64,000 bases of DNA from Terriglobia bacterium (GTDB lineage: Bacteria > Acidobacteriota > UBA6911), in assembly GCA_020072565.1 (NCBI GenBank), contig JAIQGI010000018.1:124001-188000 (forward strand), read 5' to 3'. Position numbers and translations under genes: made by a program. Positions 8,833-17,904 of this stretch are shown in pieces. Under the pieces are notes generated by a model. It was not told where the DNA came from. It worked only from the letters and a program-made list of their open reading frames with translations, and did no database searches. Within the stretch, counting starts at the first letter, position 1. Each line of letters begins with the position of its first letter.

Positions 8833-9999
8833 TTACGAAGGTCCTTTCGGCCTGATTTTCTCTCCAACACAAACGATGCGCGCGAGCTCCGTGAGAACAT
8901 CGCGACAAACCAGCACTTCATCCATGTTGACGTATTCCTCGGGTCCGTGGAGTCCGCCTCCGCCGGGTCCGAAAATGACCGACGGGATGCCCCCATGCCC
9001 GAGAACCGCCGCATCGGTCCAAAAGGACGCACCGCCGCGGTTCGGAATGCGCCCCGTTCCGGCGAGCGCGTCCTCGAGGGCAGGGATGAGAAAATGCTGG
9101 GCCGGGATCTCGTACGGAAGCCGGTCAAACAGGAGCCTCGCGGATGCCCGAAACTCTTCATCCTCCGAGCGGAGAGCCGCGAGGATTGCCTCCACCTCGC
9201 CCAGCGCAGTATCACCATGCTCCCCGGTGATCGAACGGCGCTCCATCCGAAGCACGCAGCTCTCGGGGTAGGTGCTGAGCTCGCGCCCGCCGCTGATCAG
9301 CGAGGCATGCAATGATGCGGTTCCCATCACCGGGTGCGCTTCCCTGGACTGCAGCTCGCGGTCAAGCACCTCAAGGCGTGCCAGGACGCGCGCCATGCGG
9401 AAAATCGCGTCCCGGCCTTCGCGCGGGCGGCTGCCATGGGCAGCGACGCCTTCGGTGACAATTTCAACCCAGGTAAATCCCTTGTGTCCTGTCGCTATCA
9501 TCAGACCAGTGGGTTCCGTGACCACGGCCGCGTCGGCACTCCAGCGGGCAACCAGCGCCTCCGCCCCCAGGCTGGCATACTCCTCGTCGGCCACGGCGGC
9601 GATGATCAGCCTCCCTGCCGGCAGGCCTCCGCTTTGGGCTACGGCTCGCGCTGCGCCGAGCATCGCGGCCACACCCCCTTTCATGTCTTCGGCGCCGCGG
9701 CCGTAGAGCCGGCCCTCGGCCACGACCGGATCAAACGGGGCCGTCATGCCGGTGATACCGACCGTATCCATGTGCCCGCACAGCAACAGGGAGCGGCCCG
9801 GCCTTCGTCCTTCGAGGATGCCCACCACATTGGGACGTCCGGGAGCGGCCTCCATTATTTCAACATCGAGCCCCGCGGCTTGCAACTCCGCCGCGATGAC
9901 CGCAGCGATCCGGGTTTCCCCGGCGCCGCCGGCTACGAGCGACGGATTGACGGAGTCGACGGCGACCAGATCTTGGAGCAACTGTATCGTTGGGTCCAT
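8833..9999 (-). CDS. M20 family metallopeptidase (ArgE/DapE/CPG2-like)
   Basis: A 388-residue zinc-dependent amidohydrolase/peptidase. Metal and catalytic positions are visible: LLLCGHMDTVG (His and catalytic Asp), RGAEDMKGG (bridging Asp), VADEEYAS (catalytic Glu and metal Glu), VVTEPTG, and the C-terminal GPGGGGLHGPEEYV carrying the last His. A dimerisation insert begins at HKGFTWVEIVTEGVAAHGSRP. No signal peptide is seen, so it is cytoplasmic. The natural substrate (N-acylated amino acid or dipeptide) cannot be assigned. It lies 29 bases downstream of the MEMO-like gene and upstream of gcvPA. Confidence 0.9.
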   Translation of the reverse strand: MDPTIQLLQDLVAVDSVNPSLVAGGAGETRIAAVIAAELQAAGLDVEIMEAAPGRPNVVGILEGRRPGRSLLLCGHMDTVGITGMTAPFDPVVAEGRLYGRGAEDMKGGVAAMLGAARAVAQSGGLPAGRLIIAAVADEEYASLGAEALVARWSADAAVVTEPTGLMIATGHKGFTWVEIVTEGVAAHGSRPREGRDAIFRMARVLARLEVLDRELQSREAHPVMGTASLHASLISGGRELSTYPESCVLRMERRSITGEHGDTALGEVEAILAALRSEDEEFRASARLLFDRLPYEIPAQHFLIPALEDALAGTGRIPNRGGASFWTDAAVLGHGGIPSVIFGPGGGGLHGPEEYVNMDEVLVCRDVLTELARIVCVGEKIRPKGPS

Positions 10000-10028
10000 G
10001 GGATCCGATTTTCTCCGAGCGAGAGGTT

Positions 10029-11165
10029 TTACTTGAAGCCCAGTGAAAAGTAGGTCACGAAATGGTGCAGGTTGGAATCCGATGTGGCTCCAAGATCATA
10101 TTCCTTGAGCGGCAGCCAGGGATCGGACAGGCTGGAGCCCGTGCGCATCAGGTGCCCAGTCAGATTTCTGTTCTCCATCATGCGAGCCAGGTGAAGCGCG
10201 AAGTTTATTCCGAAGGGCGCAGCAAACCGGCCGCACCAGGTGACCTTGTACCGCGAAATATCGCCCTCGTCGACCAGCATGGAGAACAGACCATGCACAC
10301 GGTCAGAGCTGGCTTGCCCTACAAGAAAGCCGCTTATCATCCTGCGGTCCAAGGCCAGCGCTTTCCTGTAGCCGTCGGCATCGCAGCCGAACGGATGGTA
10401 ATCGTAATAGCTCCAGCCATAATCGCCGTAATGCTGGCCGTCGGTGGAGCAGAGTACGGCCAGATCGGTGCCGAGCCTCCAATTGTTTTTCCGGGCTATG
10501 TCCGTGACCGCCTGGGCGAGATCCCGGCCAAGCCTGTCAAGGGTGCTCCAGTCCGAAAAGGGAATCAGGATGGGGATGATCTCGACTTTGCGGTTGTAAT
10601 ACTGCAGGTAGGGTATCTCAGCTTCGAGAGAGTGCTCCGTTTCCACGAGTTTCCGGTTGATGCCATAGCTATCTGCCGGCAGCTTCGCGATGATCGTATC
10701 CTGTGCGGACGAAACCTTCACCGGATCGTAAGGGCCTCGCCACCGTTTGAAATCGCCGAAAATCAGCTGGTTCCGGATCCCGAACGTTTCCGACCAGTGT
10801 GCGTTCCCGATCAGAATGACGGTTCGGGCTTTCATGTAACGCTGCACGTGAGCATAGACGTGTCCCGCAAGCATGTAATCATCGTGCGGACAAACGCCAC
10901 AGACCAGAGCGCTAGTGTCCGTCAATGCATATCGCTTCTGATTGGCTTTGATCGCATTCCTTTCGAGATCCTCGCAGGTCTTGCCGATGAAATCCATCTG
11001 ATCGGCGCGCCGGGGAAAACCGACGACGTCCACGAGGCCGCGCAGGTCGCCTTCGGACGGGACAGCGACACGGCTCAACACGCTCTCCATGGGGATCTGA
11101 GGAATTGATCTCGCGGCGGATACCAGCATCAGGCCGAAAACAAAGCAGAGGATTTTGGTCACCAC
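10029..11165 (-). CDS. MEMO-like family protein (AmmeMemoRadiSam protein B type), probably exported
   Basis: A 378-residue protein with the MEMO fold blocks in order: VCPHDDYMLAGHVYAHVQR, VILIGNAHWSETFGIRNQL, ETEHSLEAEIPYLQYYN, and CSTDGQHYGDYGWSYYDYHPFG. These regions correspond to the metal-binding His positions in MEMO1 and its bacterial relatives. A hydrophobic N-terminus (ILCFVFGLMLVSAARS) suggests export or a lipid-free membrane anchor, unlike the cytosolic MEMO proteins. The GTG at 11165 (or 11162) is chosen because GAGGTGA lies eight bases upstream; the frame also stays open to 11261. AMMECR1 and radical SAM partners of the AmmeMemoRadiSam triad are not adjacent. Confidence 0.8.
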   Translation of the reverse strand: MVTKILCFVFGLMLVSAARSIPQIPMESVLSRVAVPSEGDLRGLVDVVGFPRRADQMDFIGKTCEDLERNAIKANQKRYALTDTSALVCGVCPHDDYMLAGHVYAHVQRYMKARTVILIGNAHWSETFGIRNQLIFGDFKRWRGPYDPVKVSSAQDTIIAKLPADSYGINRKLVETEHSLEAEIPYLQYYNRKVEIIPILIPFSDWSTLDRLGRDLAQAVTDIARKNNWRLGTDLAVLCSTDGQHYGDYGWSYYDYHPFGCDADGYRKALALDRRMISGFLVGQASSDRVHGLFSMLVDEGDISRYKVTWCGRFAAPFGINFALHLARMMENRNLTGHLMRTGSSLSDPWLPLKEYDLGATSDSNLHHFVTYFSLGFK

Positions 11166-11408
11166 AATCAAATCACCTCGCCGGTTGTATGCAGACACGA
11201 CGATCTTATCCCACGTCTTCGGGCGCCGCAAGATCATTGGCTGCAAAGGCCCGCCCACCATGGAATGCTTGCAATACGCGAGGTTTTGCGTTTCACAGAC
11301 CTCGTATGCTCGCGGTTTGCTGCAGTTGAAATCCGTTGAATTGGCGGCGTGGAACTCCTATGTTGGGACGACTGTGCGGCTTCCTCCAACCAGAACGTGA
11401 GGTGAACC

Positions 11409-13577
11409 GTGAGAATCCCGACCTGCACCAAGTTCGTGCCAATCCTGCTGCTTTCTGCATTTCCGTGCCTGCTGTGGCCGCAATCTCAAGCCAGGGTCCC
11501 GGCCGTTCTTAAGACACCGCTGCCGCCGCAGATCGTTGCGTTGCTCGCCAACGAGGTGTCCGGGCAAATGGCGTTCAACAACCAAGTGAAGCTCGCGGGC
11601 GCACCCTGGCAAAGGGATCCGCAGGAGTTCACCGGGACTCTTTTTGAATCGCAACAGATCTATGACCTGGTCAGGAGCTATGGAATCGTCACGGCCAGGA
11701 TCGAGCGTTACCCGGCAATCGGGTCAGTCGACTATGCGCGTGAAGGCGAGTTCTGGGTGCTCGAACCGGAGCGCCGTCTGGTCGCCCGGCTGGGAGCCGA
11801 CGCCGCGCTGGTCGCTCAAGGATCGGTTACCGCGGACCTGACCGGTGAACTTGTCTATATCCCGCCTTTGAGCCAGGATGAGATCAAGCGCCTGACCGGC
11901 GCCGGGCCCCAGGACAAGTACCGCGGCAAACTGGCATTGATGTGGTCTCACGTCCGCGGAGATGTCGCCAGAGCCCTCGATGCTGCCGGGATTCAGGGAG
12001 TCATCTCCTTCAGCGCGCAGGAACGCTTTCTGGATCCCGATCAGGTGATTTACTCTTCGGGACAATATGCCGAGCACTCCAATCTCAAGCTCGGCCTCAC
12101 AATTTCCTGGCGCCAGTGGTCTGAGCTGCTCGAGGATCTGGAAGGAAGCCAGAAGGTCGTCGTCCGGGCCAAGACCCTGGTTGAAAAATACCCCAACAAA
12201 TTCGAAGCCGTTTACAGCTGGATTCCTGGGACGCAGCCGGAAGCGAAGGGTGTGGTGTTCACTGCTCATTTGTTCGAGGGCTACACCAAACGCGGTGCCA
12301 ATGACGACATGAGCGGCTGCGTCGTGCAACTGGAGATCCTGCGGGCCTTGCAGGCGCTGATTGCTGCCGGCCAGCTGCCGCAGCCGCGCAGAACCATCTA
12401 CTTCCTTTGGCCGAACGAGATTTCCGGCACCTACGAGTTTATCAAGCAGCACCCGGGCTTCGCCGACACGGTCGATATCAATATCAACATGGACATGGTC
12501 GGCGAAGGTTTGCGCAAGAACAATGCAGTGTTCACCCTGAGCGAGTGCCCGGGACATCTCCCCAGCTATCTCGACGGCCTGGCAAAATCGATCATGAACT
12601 ACGTCTGGCGCACGAACGATATCGTCTACCTGCCGGATTCTCCGCGCGGCAGGCCGCGGGGGCAGTATTTTTCCAATCCCATGGTCGAGAAGAACGGATC
12701 CGACGATGCCTTTCGGTTCTTCATTCACCGGGCCACCGGAGGCAGCGATCACATATGTTTTAACAACGCATCGGTTGCGGTCCCGGGCATCGAGTTCTTT
12801 GTCTGGCCCGACCAGTGGTACCACACGGATCACGACACTCCGGACAAAGGCGACCCGACGGAAATGAAGCGGGTGGCCTTCATCGGCGCGGCCGCGGCCT
12901 GGGTGGCCGCCAACTGCAGCGACGATGTGGTTTCGGGCCTGGTCGACGCCGTGTCGGAATTCGGTTACGGCAGGGTTGCCGAACGTGAGATCCCGCGTGC
13001 CCTCGCACACATCGAAGGCGCAGAGGCGAAAACGCTGGCGGCCGAAACGAGCCGGGCCCTCAATCTCGTGGATGCCGGCATCCGGCGCGAAATTGGGGCC
13101 CTCCGATCGATCGAGGATATCTACACGGGGTCGGCTCTCGCCAGGACAGTGGTGACGAACCGGGTACAACAGTGGAATCTGTATCGAACCGGGCTGAGGA
13201 GCCAGATGCTCGGCTATGCAAGGCTCAAGGCTACACAGCTGGGCACGGTCGCGCCGGTGGAGCCGGGCGTATCGGCGATGCAGAAAAAATACGAATCCCT
13301 CATTCCGGCCCTTGCCCCGTCCGTCAAGGGCCGCGAGTTCCAGATATCCGCCAACGAGCGGTACGGCAACTACATGAAGGATCATCCAGATGCGCTGAAA
13401 TCGATCGGCGTGACTGCGCCGCAGGCAGGCACGATTCTGAACTACATCAATGGGAAACGATCGATCACGGAAATCCGCAGCGCCGTCGCCGGCGAATTGG
13501 ACGAAGAGGTGCCGCTCGAGAGTGTCGTCGCGTATCTGGAGCTCCTGAGAACAATCCAATGGGTGGTGTTTCAGTGA
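11409..13577 (+). CDS. M28 family metallopeptidase with C-terminal winged-helix-like domain, secreted
   Basis: A 722-residue exported protein. A signal peptide covers about residues 1-28 (ILLLSAFPCLLW). A PA-like insert occupies roughly residues 130-250. The M28 zinc site is in FTAHLFEGYTKRGANDDMSG (His and bridging Asp), FLWPNEISGTY (Glu), NINMDMVGEG (Asp) and WYHTDHDTPD (final His). After a helical region of about 150 residues the C-terminus (about 670-722) reads ILNYINGKRSITEIRSAVAG...VVAYLELLRTIQWV. That pattern resembles PqqD-type winged helices. The start is a GTG with GAGGTGAACC directly in front. It diverges from the MEMO-like gene across a 243-bp region. Confidence 0.87.
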   Translation: MRIPTCTKFVPILLLSAFPCLLWPQSQARVPAVLKTPLPPQIVALLANEVSGQMAFNNQVKLAGAPWQRDPQEFTGTLFESQQIYDLVRSYGIVTARIERYPAIGSVDYAREGEFWVLEPERRLVARLGADAALVAQGSVTADLTGELVYIPPLSQDEIKRLTGAGPQDKYRGKLALMWSHVRGDVARALDAAGIQGVISFSAQERFLDPDQVIYSSGQYAEHSNLKLGLTISWRQWSELLEDLEGSQKVVVRAKTLVEKYPNKFEAVYSWIPGTQPEAKGVVFTAHLFEGYTKRGANDDMSGCVVQLEILRALQALIAAGQLPQPRRTIYFLWPNEISGTYEFIKQHPGFADTVDININMDMVGEGLRKNNAVFTLSECPGHLPSYLDGLAKSIMNYVWRTNDIVYLPDSPRGRPRGQYFSNPMVEKNGSDDAFRFFIHRATGGSDHICFNNASVAVPGIEFFVWPDQWYHTDHDTPDKGDPTEMKRVAFIGAAAAWVAANCSDDVVSGLVDAVSEFGYGRVAEREIPRALAHIEGAEAKTLAAETSRALNLVDAGIRREIGALRSIEDIYTGSALARTVVTNRVQQWNLYRTGLRSQMLGYARLKATQLGTVAPVEPGVSAMQKKYESLIPALAPSVKGREFQISANERYGNYMKDHPDALKSIGVTAPQAGTILNYINGKRSITEIRSAVAGELDEEVPLESVVAYLELLRTIQWVVFQ

Positions 13578-13621
13578 GTCTGTCTAAAAGAGTGATTCTG
13601 CGATGTCCGATACAAATTCTG

Positions 13622-13650
13622 TACACAGGGCTAACCGATCGTGCTATAGT
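13622..13650 (+). promoter_or_regulatory. Possible sigma-70 promoter for the gene at 13850
   Basis: TACACA (13622-13627) and TATAGT (13645-13650) are separated by 17 bases. The -10 element matches five of six consensus positions and the -35 four of six. It would give a leader of about 190 nucleotides before the ORF at 13850. The leader contains GGCGTCCCTGACGCC, a short hairpin with a six-base stem. Confidence 0.4.
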
Positions 13651-13849
13651 CTTTTCGGTTCTTTGCAACCACAGGACCACGGCGGGCGTCCCTGACGCCT
13701 GTACGGCACGCACACCCCCTCGCGTGCTGAAGCTAAGTGCTGTTGTCGGCAACATAATTTTCGGCTGAGTTTTGGTGTCCCCGTGTGGAACCTACAGTCT
13801 TCACGGCGGGACATTGTGCATGTAGAAGGTGAATACCGCGAGGGATCAG

Positions 13850-14179
13850 ATGTTGACCAGCAAGAGACAGGAATGGATTCTGCAGATGATAAAGGGCCCC
13901 GACATTACTCCGGTGGGAAATTGTCCGGGACACTATACCTCGAAGAGCACGATTAGCATCACGGCGGATGATCGGCAATTGACCATCAGGCCAACCGACG
14001 TGCTCGACCTGTCAAACCCGCAGTTTTTGGTCGTTCACTTCAACGACCGCGAGAGCACCATTCCATGGGACCGGATCTCCAACCTGGATTTTGAGGAGCA
14101 GGAAGTCGCCACAACAAAGCCCCTGCGGACCGCAGCGCACCGGATGTTGTCCTTTCCTCTGGGAAAGAAGGTTGTGTAG
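13850..14179 (+). CDS. Small protein of unknown function (109 residues)
   Basis: I do not recognise a family. The protein is soluble, without a signal peptide or membrane segment. It contains alternating hydrophobic strands (STISITADDRQLTIRP, FLVVHFNDRESTIPWDRISNLDF) that suggest a small beta-rich fold, then a basic C-terminus ending FPLGKKVV. The ATG at 13850 has GAGGGA six bases upstream; a GTG at 13829 would overlap its own ribosome site and is less likely. It lies alone between the M28 peptidase gene and the convergent hexosaminidase gene. Confidence 0.6.
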   Translation: MLTSKRQEWILQMIKGPDITPVGNCPGHYTSKSTISITADDRQLTIRPTDVLDLSNPQFLVVHFNDRESTIPWDRISNLDFEEQEVATTKPLRTAAHRMLSFPLGKKVV

Positions 14180-14335
14180 GGAGGTTCCTGTCCCGGGAGC
14201 CCCCGACCTGATGCGTTTTCTTGCCTCATCGCGAGTTTGACAGCAGTCCCAATTCACGAGGATGTCTGCCGGGGTCAAACTGCAGGTAGACGCCGATGCA
14301 CGGAAGCGCAGATTTCCCCTGGATTAGCGTTCTCC

Positions 14336-16423
14336 TTAGCTTTTTTGCTGCTTGGGATCCTGCGGGATCTGATTCGCGGCTGCGATCAGCTTGCGCAGAC
14401 CCGGGATGATCATCACCAGCACCTCCGCTGCGGGCTTGTCGGCGCGCTGCAGAAGCGCTGCCTGCTCGCGGCCCCACGATTCCGGAGGTTTTCGGCCGAA
14501 TTCCAGACACTCCAGCGCCTGCAGGCCGGCATTGGCGAGCGCCGTCACGTTTTCCGACAGCGGTTCCAACTCGCGCAGCAGGTAGGATTCCCGCAGAGCC
14601 GGCTGCAACAGGGAATGGTTATCGTGCCAGCGCGTCAGCCACATGCGAAGGTCTGCGGACTGGGCCTGCAAGCCGGACTGCGATGCCAGTGCCAGATCGA
14701 CCCGCCGGTTGAAATCCCGCGCCAGATCGCTTTCCGGGGGAACGGCGTCGGCAAGGCGATTCATCGGGGTGAAGCTCGTATAGGGGCGCAAGCTGCCGCG
14801 CCGCAGCTGCTTCACGGACTCGACGATGTCGCCCAACGTTCTGAGCGCAGCCGGCACCTGTTCTGCAGTCATGCGCTGCAGCATACACGGATAGCTGGAG
14901 TTGTGCGTCAGGCCCAGGGACTCGAGGTGCCGGCTGATGTATGCCAACCGGCCATACATGTCGTCCACGTCCTTCACCTCGGGTGGCGACCACAAACGCT
15001 CTGCAATGGCTGCCGCGCGGGGCCAGATGCGCGAATCGATGTTTGCGGACGTAATGTACTCTCCCCACATGCAAGCCTCACCGCCCAGGATCAGGGCCTT
15101 CTGTTCCACGGCCAGCGATGCAGCCTGTTGGCCCAAAGGGTCCACCTGATAGTGGTAGGCAGCGGGGCGTAAATGGTCAAGGTAATAACCGTAGGAGAGG
15201 ATTCCCGAGTACCCTTTCTGCGCACTCTGCGCGAGGGAGGCCTGACCACGCCATGACTGGATCACGGCGCTCTTCGGCAGGTCAGGGTGCAGTATTTCGT
15301 CCCAGCCGACCGCCTTCTTGCCGTGCCTGGTTAAGAGAGTGACCAGGCGCTTGTTGAAGTAGGCCTGCAGATCTTCGTTGTTTTTCATACCGCGGCGGTT
15401 TTTAAACGCTGCGATTCTGGTATTGGCGTTCCACTGCCTACCGTTTACTTCGTCCCCACCGATGTGCCAGAACTGGTCCGGAAACAGCGGCACGATCTCG
15501 GTCAGGAAGGAGTCGAGGAACGCATATACCTCCTCGCGGGTGGGATCCATCACGGGATCGAAGACGCCCCATTTGCGCTCAATTTGATAGGGGCCGGGAG
15601 CGCTTGCGAGCCTGGGATATCCTGGGAACCAGGCCGTCGTGTGGCCAGGCATGTCAAACTCGGGGACAACGCGGATCCCGCGGTCGTGCGCATAGGCCAC
15701 CAGCTCGCGCACCTGAGCCTGAGTGTAATAGAGCCCGTCCGAACCATGCGTCTGGAGTCTGGGATACCGCTTCGACTCGACGCGGAACCCCTGGTCTTCC
15801 GACAAATGCCAGTGGAAGACGTTCAGTTTGACGGCAGCCATCGCATCGAGGTTGCGCTTGATGACCTCGACCGGCTGCCAGTGGCGTGCCACGTCGATCA
15901 TGAGGCCTCTCCAGGGAAAGCGCGGGCGGTCCTGAATGCTCACGGCAGGGAAGAAGAATGATTCCGAATCGATGTCAATCAGTTGCAGCATTGTCTCCAG
16001 CCCGTGGAGTACACCCAGCGGCGAAGGCGCCGTGAGCCGAGCCCCGACCGAACTGATTTCCAGGCGATACGACTCATCTGCCCGCACCGACTGCACACGC
16101 TCTCCCGGGCCGGCGCAATCGATTACGAGCTGCGCTTGACTCGTATCCGGCGTCGTTCCGTACGCGAAGCGAAAACCGGTGCGCTCCTGCAGCCGCTCGA
16201 GGAACCTTGACAGGGCGCGTGTCAGTCTCGGCTCCGCAAATCCGGTCAGTGTGGCACGGAAATTCTCATCGATCTTGAGCCTTCCCTCGGACGGCGTCAG
16301 GACCGTCGGAACGGGCATCATTCGGAATGGCCTGGCGGGCGATTGATTCTGTGGCGTTGCAGAAACGTGCGCCAGCAGCAGGGCAACCAGGCCCAGACAT
16401 AAGAAAAATCTCGGCAGACTCAT
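14336..16423 (-). CDS. Beta-N-acetylhexosaminidase (GH20), exported
   Basis: A 695-residue glycoside hydrolase family 20 enzyme that removes terminal N-acetylhexosamine residues, for example from chitin or peptidoglycan fragments. Residues 1-22 form a signal peptide. A GH20b-type alpha/beta domain precedes the TIM barrel. The barrel shows WRGLMIDVARHWQPVEVIKRNLDAMA, LNVFHWHLSEDQGF, PEFDMPGHTTAW and the catalytic pair in HIGGDEV (Asp-Glu). WDEI, IQSWRG and EACMWGEY supply the substrate-binding tryptophans. The ATG at 16423 has GAGGAG seven bases upstream. The region 14180-14335, where this gene meets the small unknown gene, holds nothing recognised. Confidence 0.93.
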   Translation of the reverse strand: MSLPRFFLCLGLVALLLAHVSATPQNQSPARPFRMMPVPTVLTPSEGRLKIDENFRATLTGFAEPRLTRALSRFLERLQERTGFRFAYGTTPDTSQAQLVIDCAGPGERVQSVRADESYRLEISSVGARLTAPSPLGVLHGLETMLQLIDIDSESFFFPAVSIQDRPRFPWRGLMIDVARHWQPVEVIKRNLDAMAAVKLNVFHWHLSEDQGFRVESKRYPRLQTHGSDGLYYTQAQVRELVAYAHDRGIRVVPEFDMPGHTTAWFPGYPRLASAPGPYQIERKWGVFDPVMDPTREEVYAFLDSFLTEIVPLFPDQFWHIGGDEVNGRQWNANTRIAAFKNRRGMKNNEDLQAYFNKRLVTLLTRHGKKAVGWDEILHPDLPKSAVIQSWRGQASLAQSAQKGYSGILSYGYYLDHLRPAAYHYQVDPLGQQAASLAVEQKALILGGEACMWGEYITSANIDSRIWPRAAAIAERLWSPPEVKDVDDMYGRLAYISRHLESLGLTHNSSYPCMLQRMTAEQVPAALRTLGDIVESVKQLRRGSLRPYTSFTPMNRLADAVPPESDLARDFNRRVDLALASQSGLQAQSADLRMWLTRWHDNHSLLQPALRESYLLRELEPLSENVTALANAGLQALECLEFGRKPPESWGREQAALLQRADKPAAEVLVMIIPGLRKLIAAANQIPQDPKQQKS

Positions 16424-16658
16424 GAAGGTACTCCTCGGCTAGGTTTTGCATTCATGTCCACGCTCAGGCGTCAAAGAAGGTAAATGTAACCACTCGGGGG
16501 CCCGTTGTCGAGTCGTTTGGAGGAATTCAAGAAATCCACTGCCGCCGGGTCTGTTCCATATTTCACGGCGCAGGCATTGCCGCACCGCGGGTGCATCCCA
16601 ATTGACTTTGAATGGGTTGTCAGGTACTTTCATGCGAGCTCACATAAAGGAGAAAGCT

Positions 16659-17255
16659 TTGGACAACGAGATAGGAATCATCGGCGAACCAACGGTCAAT
16701 CCGGCTGTGTGTAGATTCACGGTCGACCGTCCGGTCTACGCCGGCGGATCGGCGTATTTTGCCAACCGGGAGGTCGCGAAGCTTTCTCCCCTGGCCGCCC
16801 GGATTTTTGAAGTGCCCGTGGTGCAGAATGTCTTGATCGCCGAGAATCAAATCACGGTCACGAAATCAGGATTCGAGGCCTGGCCCACAATCGGCAAACA
16901 GATCGGCGCCAAGATCCGCGAGCACATCCGATCGGGCGAGCCTGCAGTCAGCGAGGAGTTTGTTCGCGGCATTCCTCCGGAGGCTGAAATACGCAAGAAG
17001 ATACAACAGCTGCTCGAACGCGAGATCAATCCGGCTCTGGGCATGCACGGCGGTTGGGTGCAATTGATCGACGTGAAGAAGAACTCGGTGTATCTGCGTC
17101 TGGGCGGCGGCTGTCAGGGTTGTGGCGCGGCGGACGTTACATTGAAGCAGGGAATCGAAAGGTCGATCCGGGAGATGTTTCCGGAAGTGGGTGAGATTCT
17201 CGACACCACCGATCATGCCGCCGGACGCAATCCTTACTATCAGCCCCGCAAGTGA
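16659..17255 (+). CDS. Nfu-type iron-sulfur cluster carrier (Nfu_N + NifU C-terminal domain)
   Basis: A 198-residue protein with two domains. Residues about 8-95 match the Nfu N-terminal scaffold domain (PTVNPAVCRFTVDRPVY, SPLAARIFEVPVVQNVLIAENQITVTK). Residues about 115-190 are a NifU-like C-terminal domain with the cluster ligands in GGGCQGCGAADVTLK (CxxC). Such proteins carry Fe-S clusters to target enzymes. The start is taken as TTG at 16659, since AAAGGAG lies six bases upstream; the ATG at 16632 is in frame but lacks a good ribosome site. Many Fe-S clients (the radical SAM proteins) are encoded later in this window, but no other Fe-S assembly genes are adjacent. Confidence 0.85.
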   Translation: MDNEIGIIGEPTVNPAVCRFTVDRPVYAGGSAYFANREVAKLSPLAARIFEVPVVQNVLIAENQITVTKSGFEAWPTIGKQIGAKIREHIRSGEPAVSEEFVRGIPPEAEIRKKIQQLLEREINPALGMHGGWVQLIDVKKNSVYLRLGGGCQGCGAADVTLKQGIERSIREMFPEVGEILDTTDHAAGRNPYYQPRK

Positions 17256-17287
17256 AACGCCTCGATCAAAGCATCGCTGTTCGAGCA

Positions 17288-17366
17288 AAAAGGGACATTC
17301 CGGAATTGCATCGACCGTATGAACTCCGCCGTGGCCGGACTGGAAATTCAGAATGCTCCCTTTTTC
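17288..17366. repeat. REP-like imperfect hairpin, copy 1
   Basis: AAAAAGGGACATTC at 17288-17301 is complementary, with one extra base, to GAATGCTCCCTTTTTC at 17352-17366. The layout (A-rich start, GGGACATTCC, about 50 bases, GAATG, TCCC, T-rich end) is shared with 61300-61384. This is the look of a mobilised palindromic element; no transposase is in the window. Confidence 0.5.
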
Positions 17367-17515
17367 GAGCCCCAAACCTCAAATTTCTTGAAAAAAGGCC
17401 ATAAAATACGAAATTGATGATTGCTTTTTCTGAGAATATCCGCAAAATGTCAGTGTCTTCGTTTGAATGTACATGTTGAGACAGTTCAGAAAGAACCAAG
17501 TCAGAGGAGGTAGGT

Positions 17516-17815
17516 ATGGCTGGAAAAGTGATGACGAAGAGTCAGTTCATTTCGCTCATAGCAGAAAAGAATGGAATGACGAAAGCCGCAGCGGGTGCAG
17601 TTCTCGAGACGATTGCAGATACGGCTATCGCTGAAACCAAGAAGAACGGCCAGTTCGTGGTTCCCGGACTCGGCAAGCTGGTGAAATCGCATCGCAAGGC
17701 GCGGATGGGGCGAAATCCTCAGACAGGTGCTTCGATAAAGATTCCTGCGAAAACCGTGGTGAAGTTCCGCGTGGCCAAGGCCTGCAAGGACGCGGTGGTT
17801 CCGCCGAAGAAGTAG
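17516..17815 (+). CDS. HU/IHF family DNA-binding protein
   Basis: A 99-residue histone-like protein. It has the helix pair (MTKSQFISLIAEKNGMTKAAAGAVLETI) followed by the beta-arm region with VPGLGKLVKSHRKARMGRNPQTGASIKIPAKTVVKFRVAKACKDAV. The GRNPQTG motif with the Pro at the arm tip is diagnostic. HU proteins bend and compact DNA as dimers. An AGAGGAGG ribosome site lies eight bases upstream of the ATG, suggesting high expression. It is followed by a strong hairpin at 17905. Confidence 0.93.
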   Translation: MAGKVMTKSQFISLIAEKNGMTKAAAGAVLETIADTAIAETKKNGQFVVPGLGKLVKSHRKARMGRNPQTGASIKIPAKTVVKFRVAKACKDAVVPPKK

Positions 17816-17904
17816 CGAACCTGCTTTCCGCATCGGGCGGGTCGGTGCCGGACGAGGCCATCTTCTGATCAAGCAAAGGACTGAGGGTGCCATTGGCACG
17901 GATT

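Noticed and set aside
11724-13559. Long minus-strand frame (611 codons) opposite the M28 peptidase gene
   Set aside because: Antisense shadow. The plus strand has a signal peptide and a complete zinc site, while the antisense product has no domain pattern.
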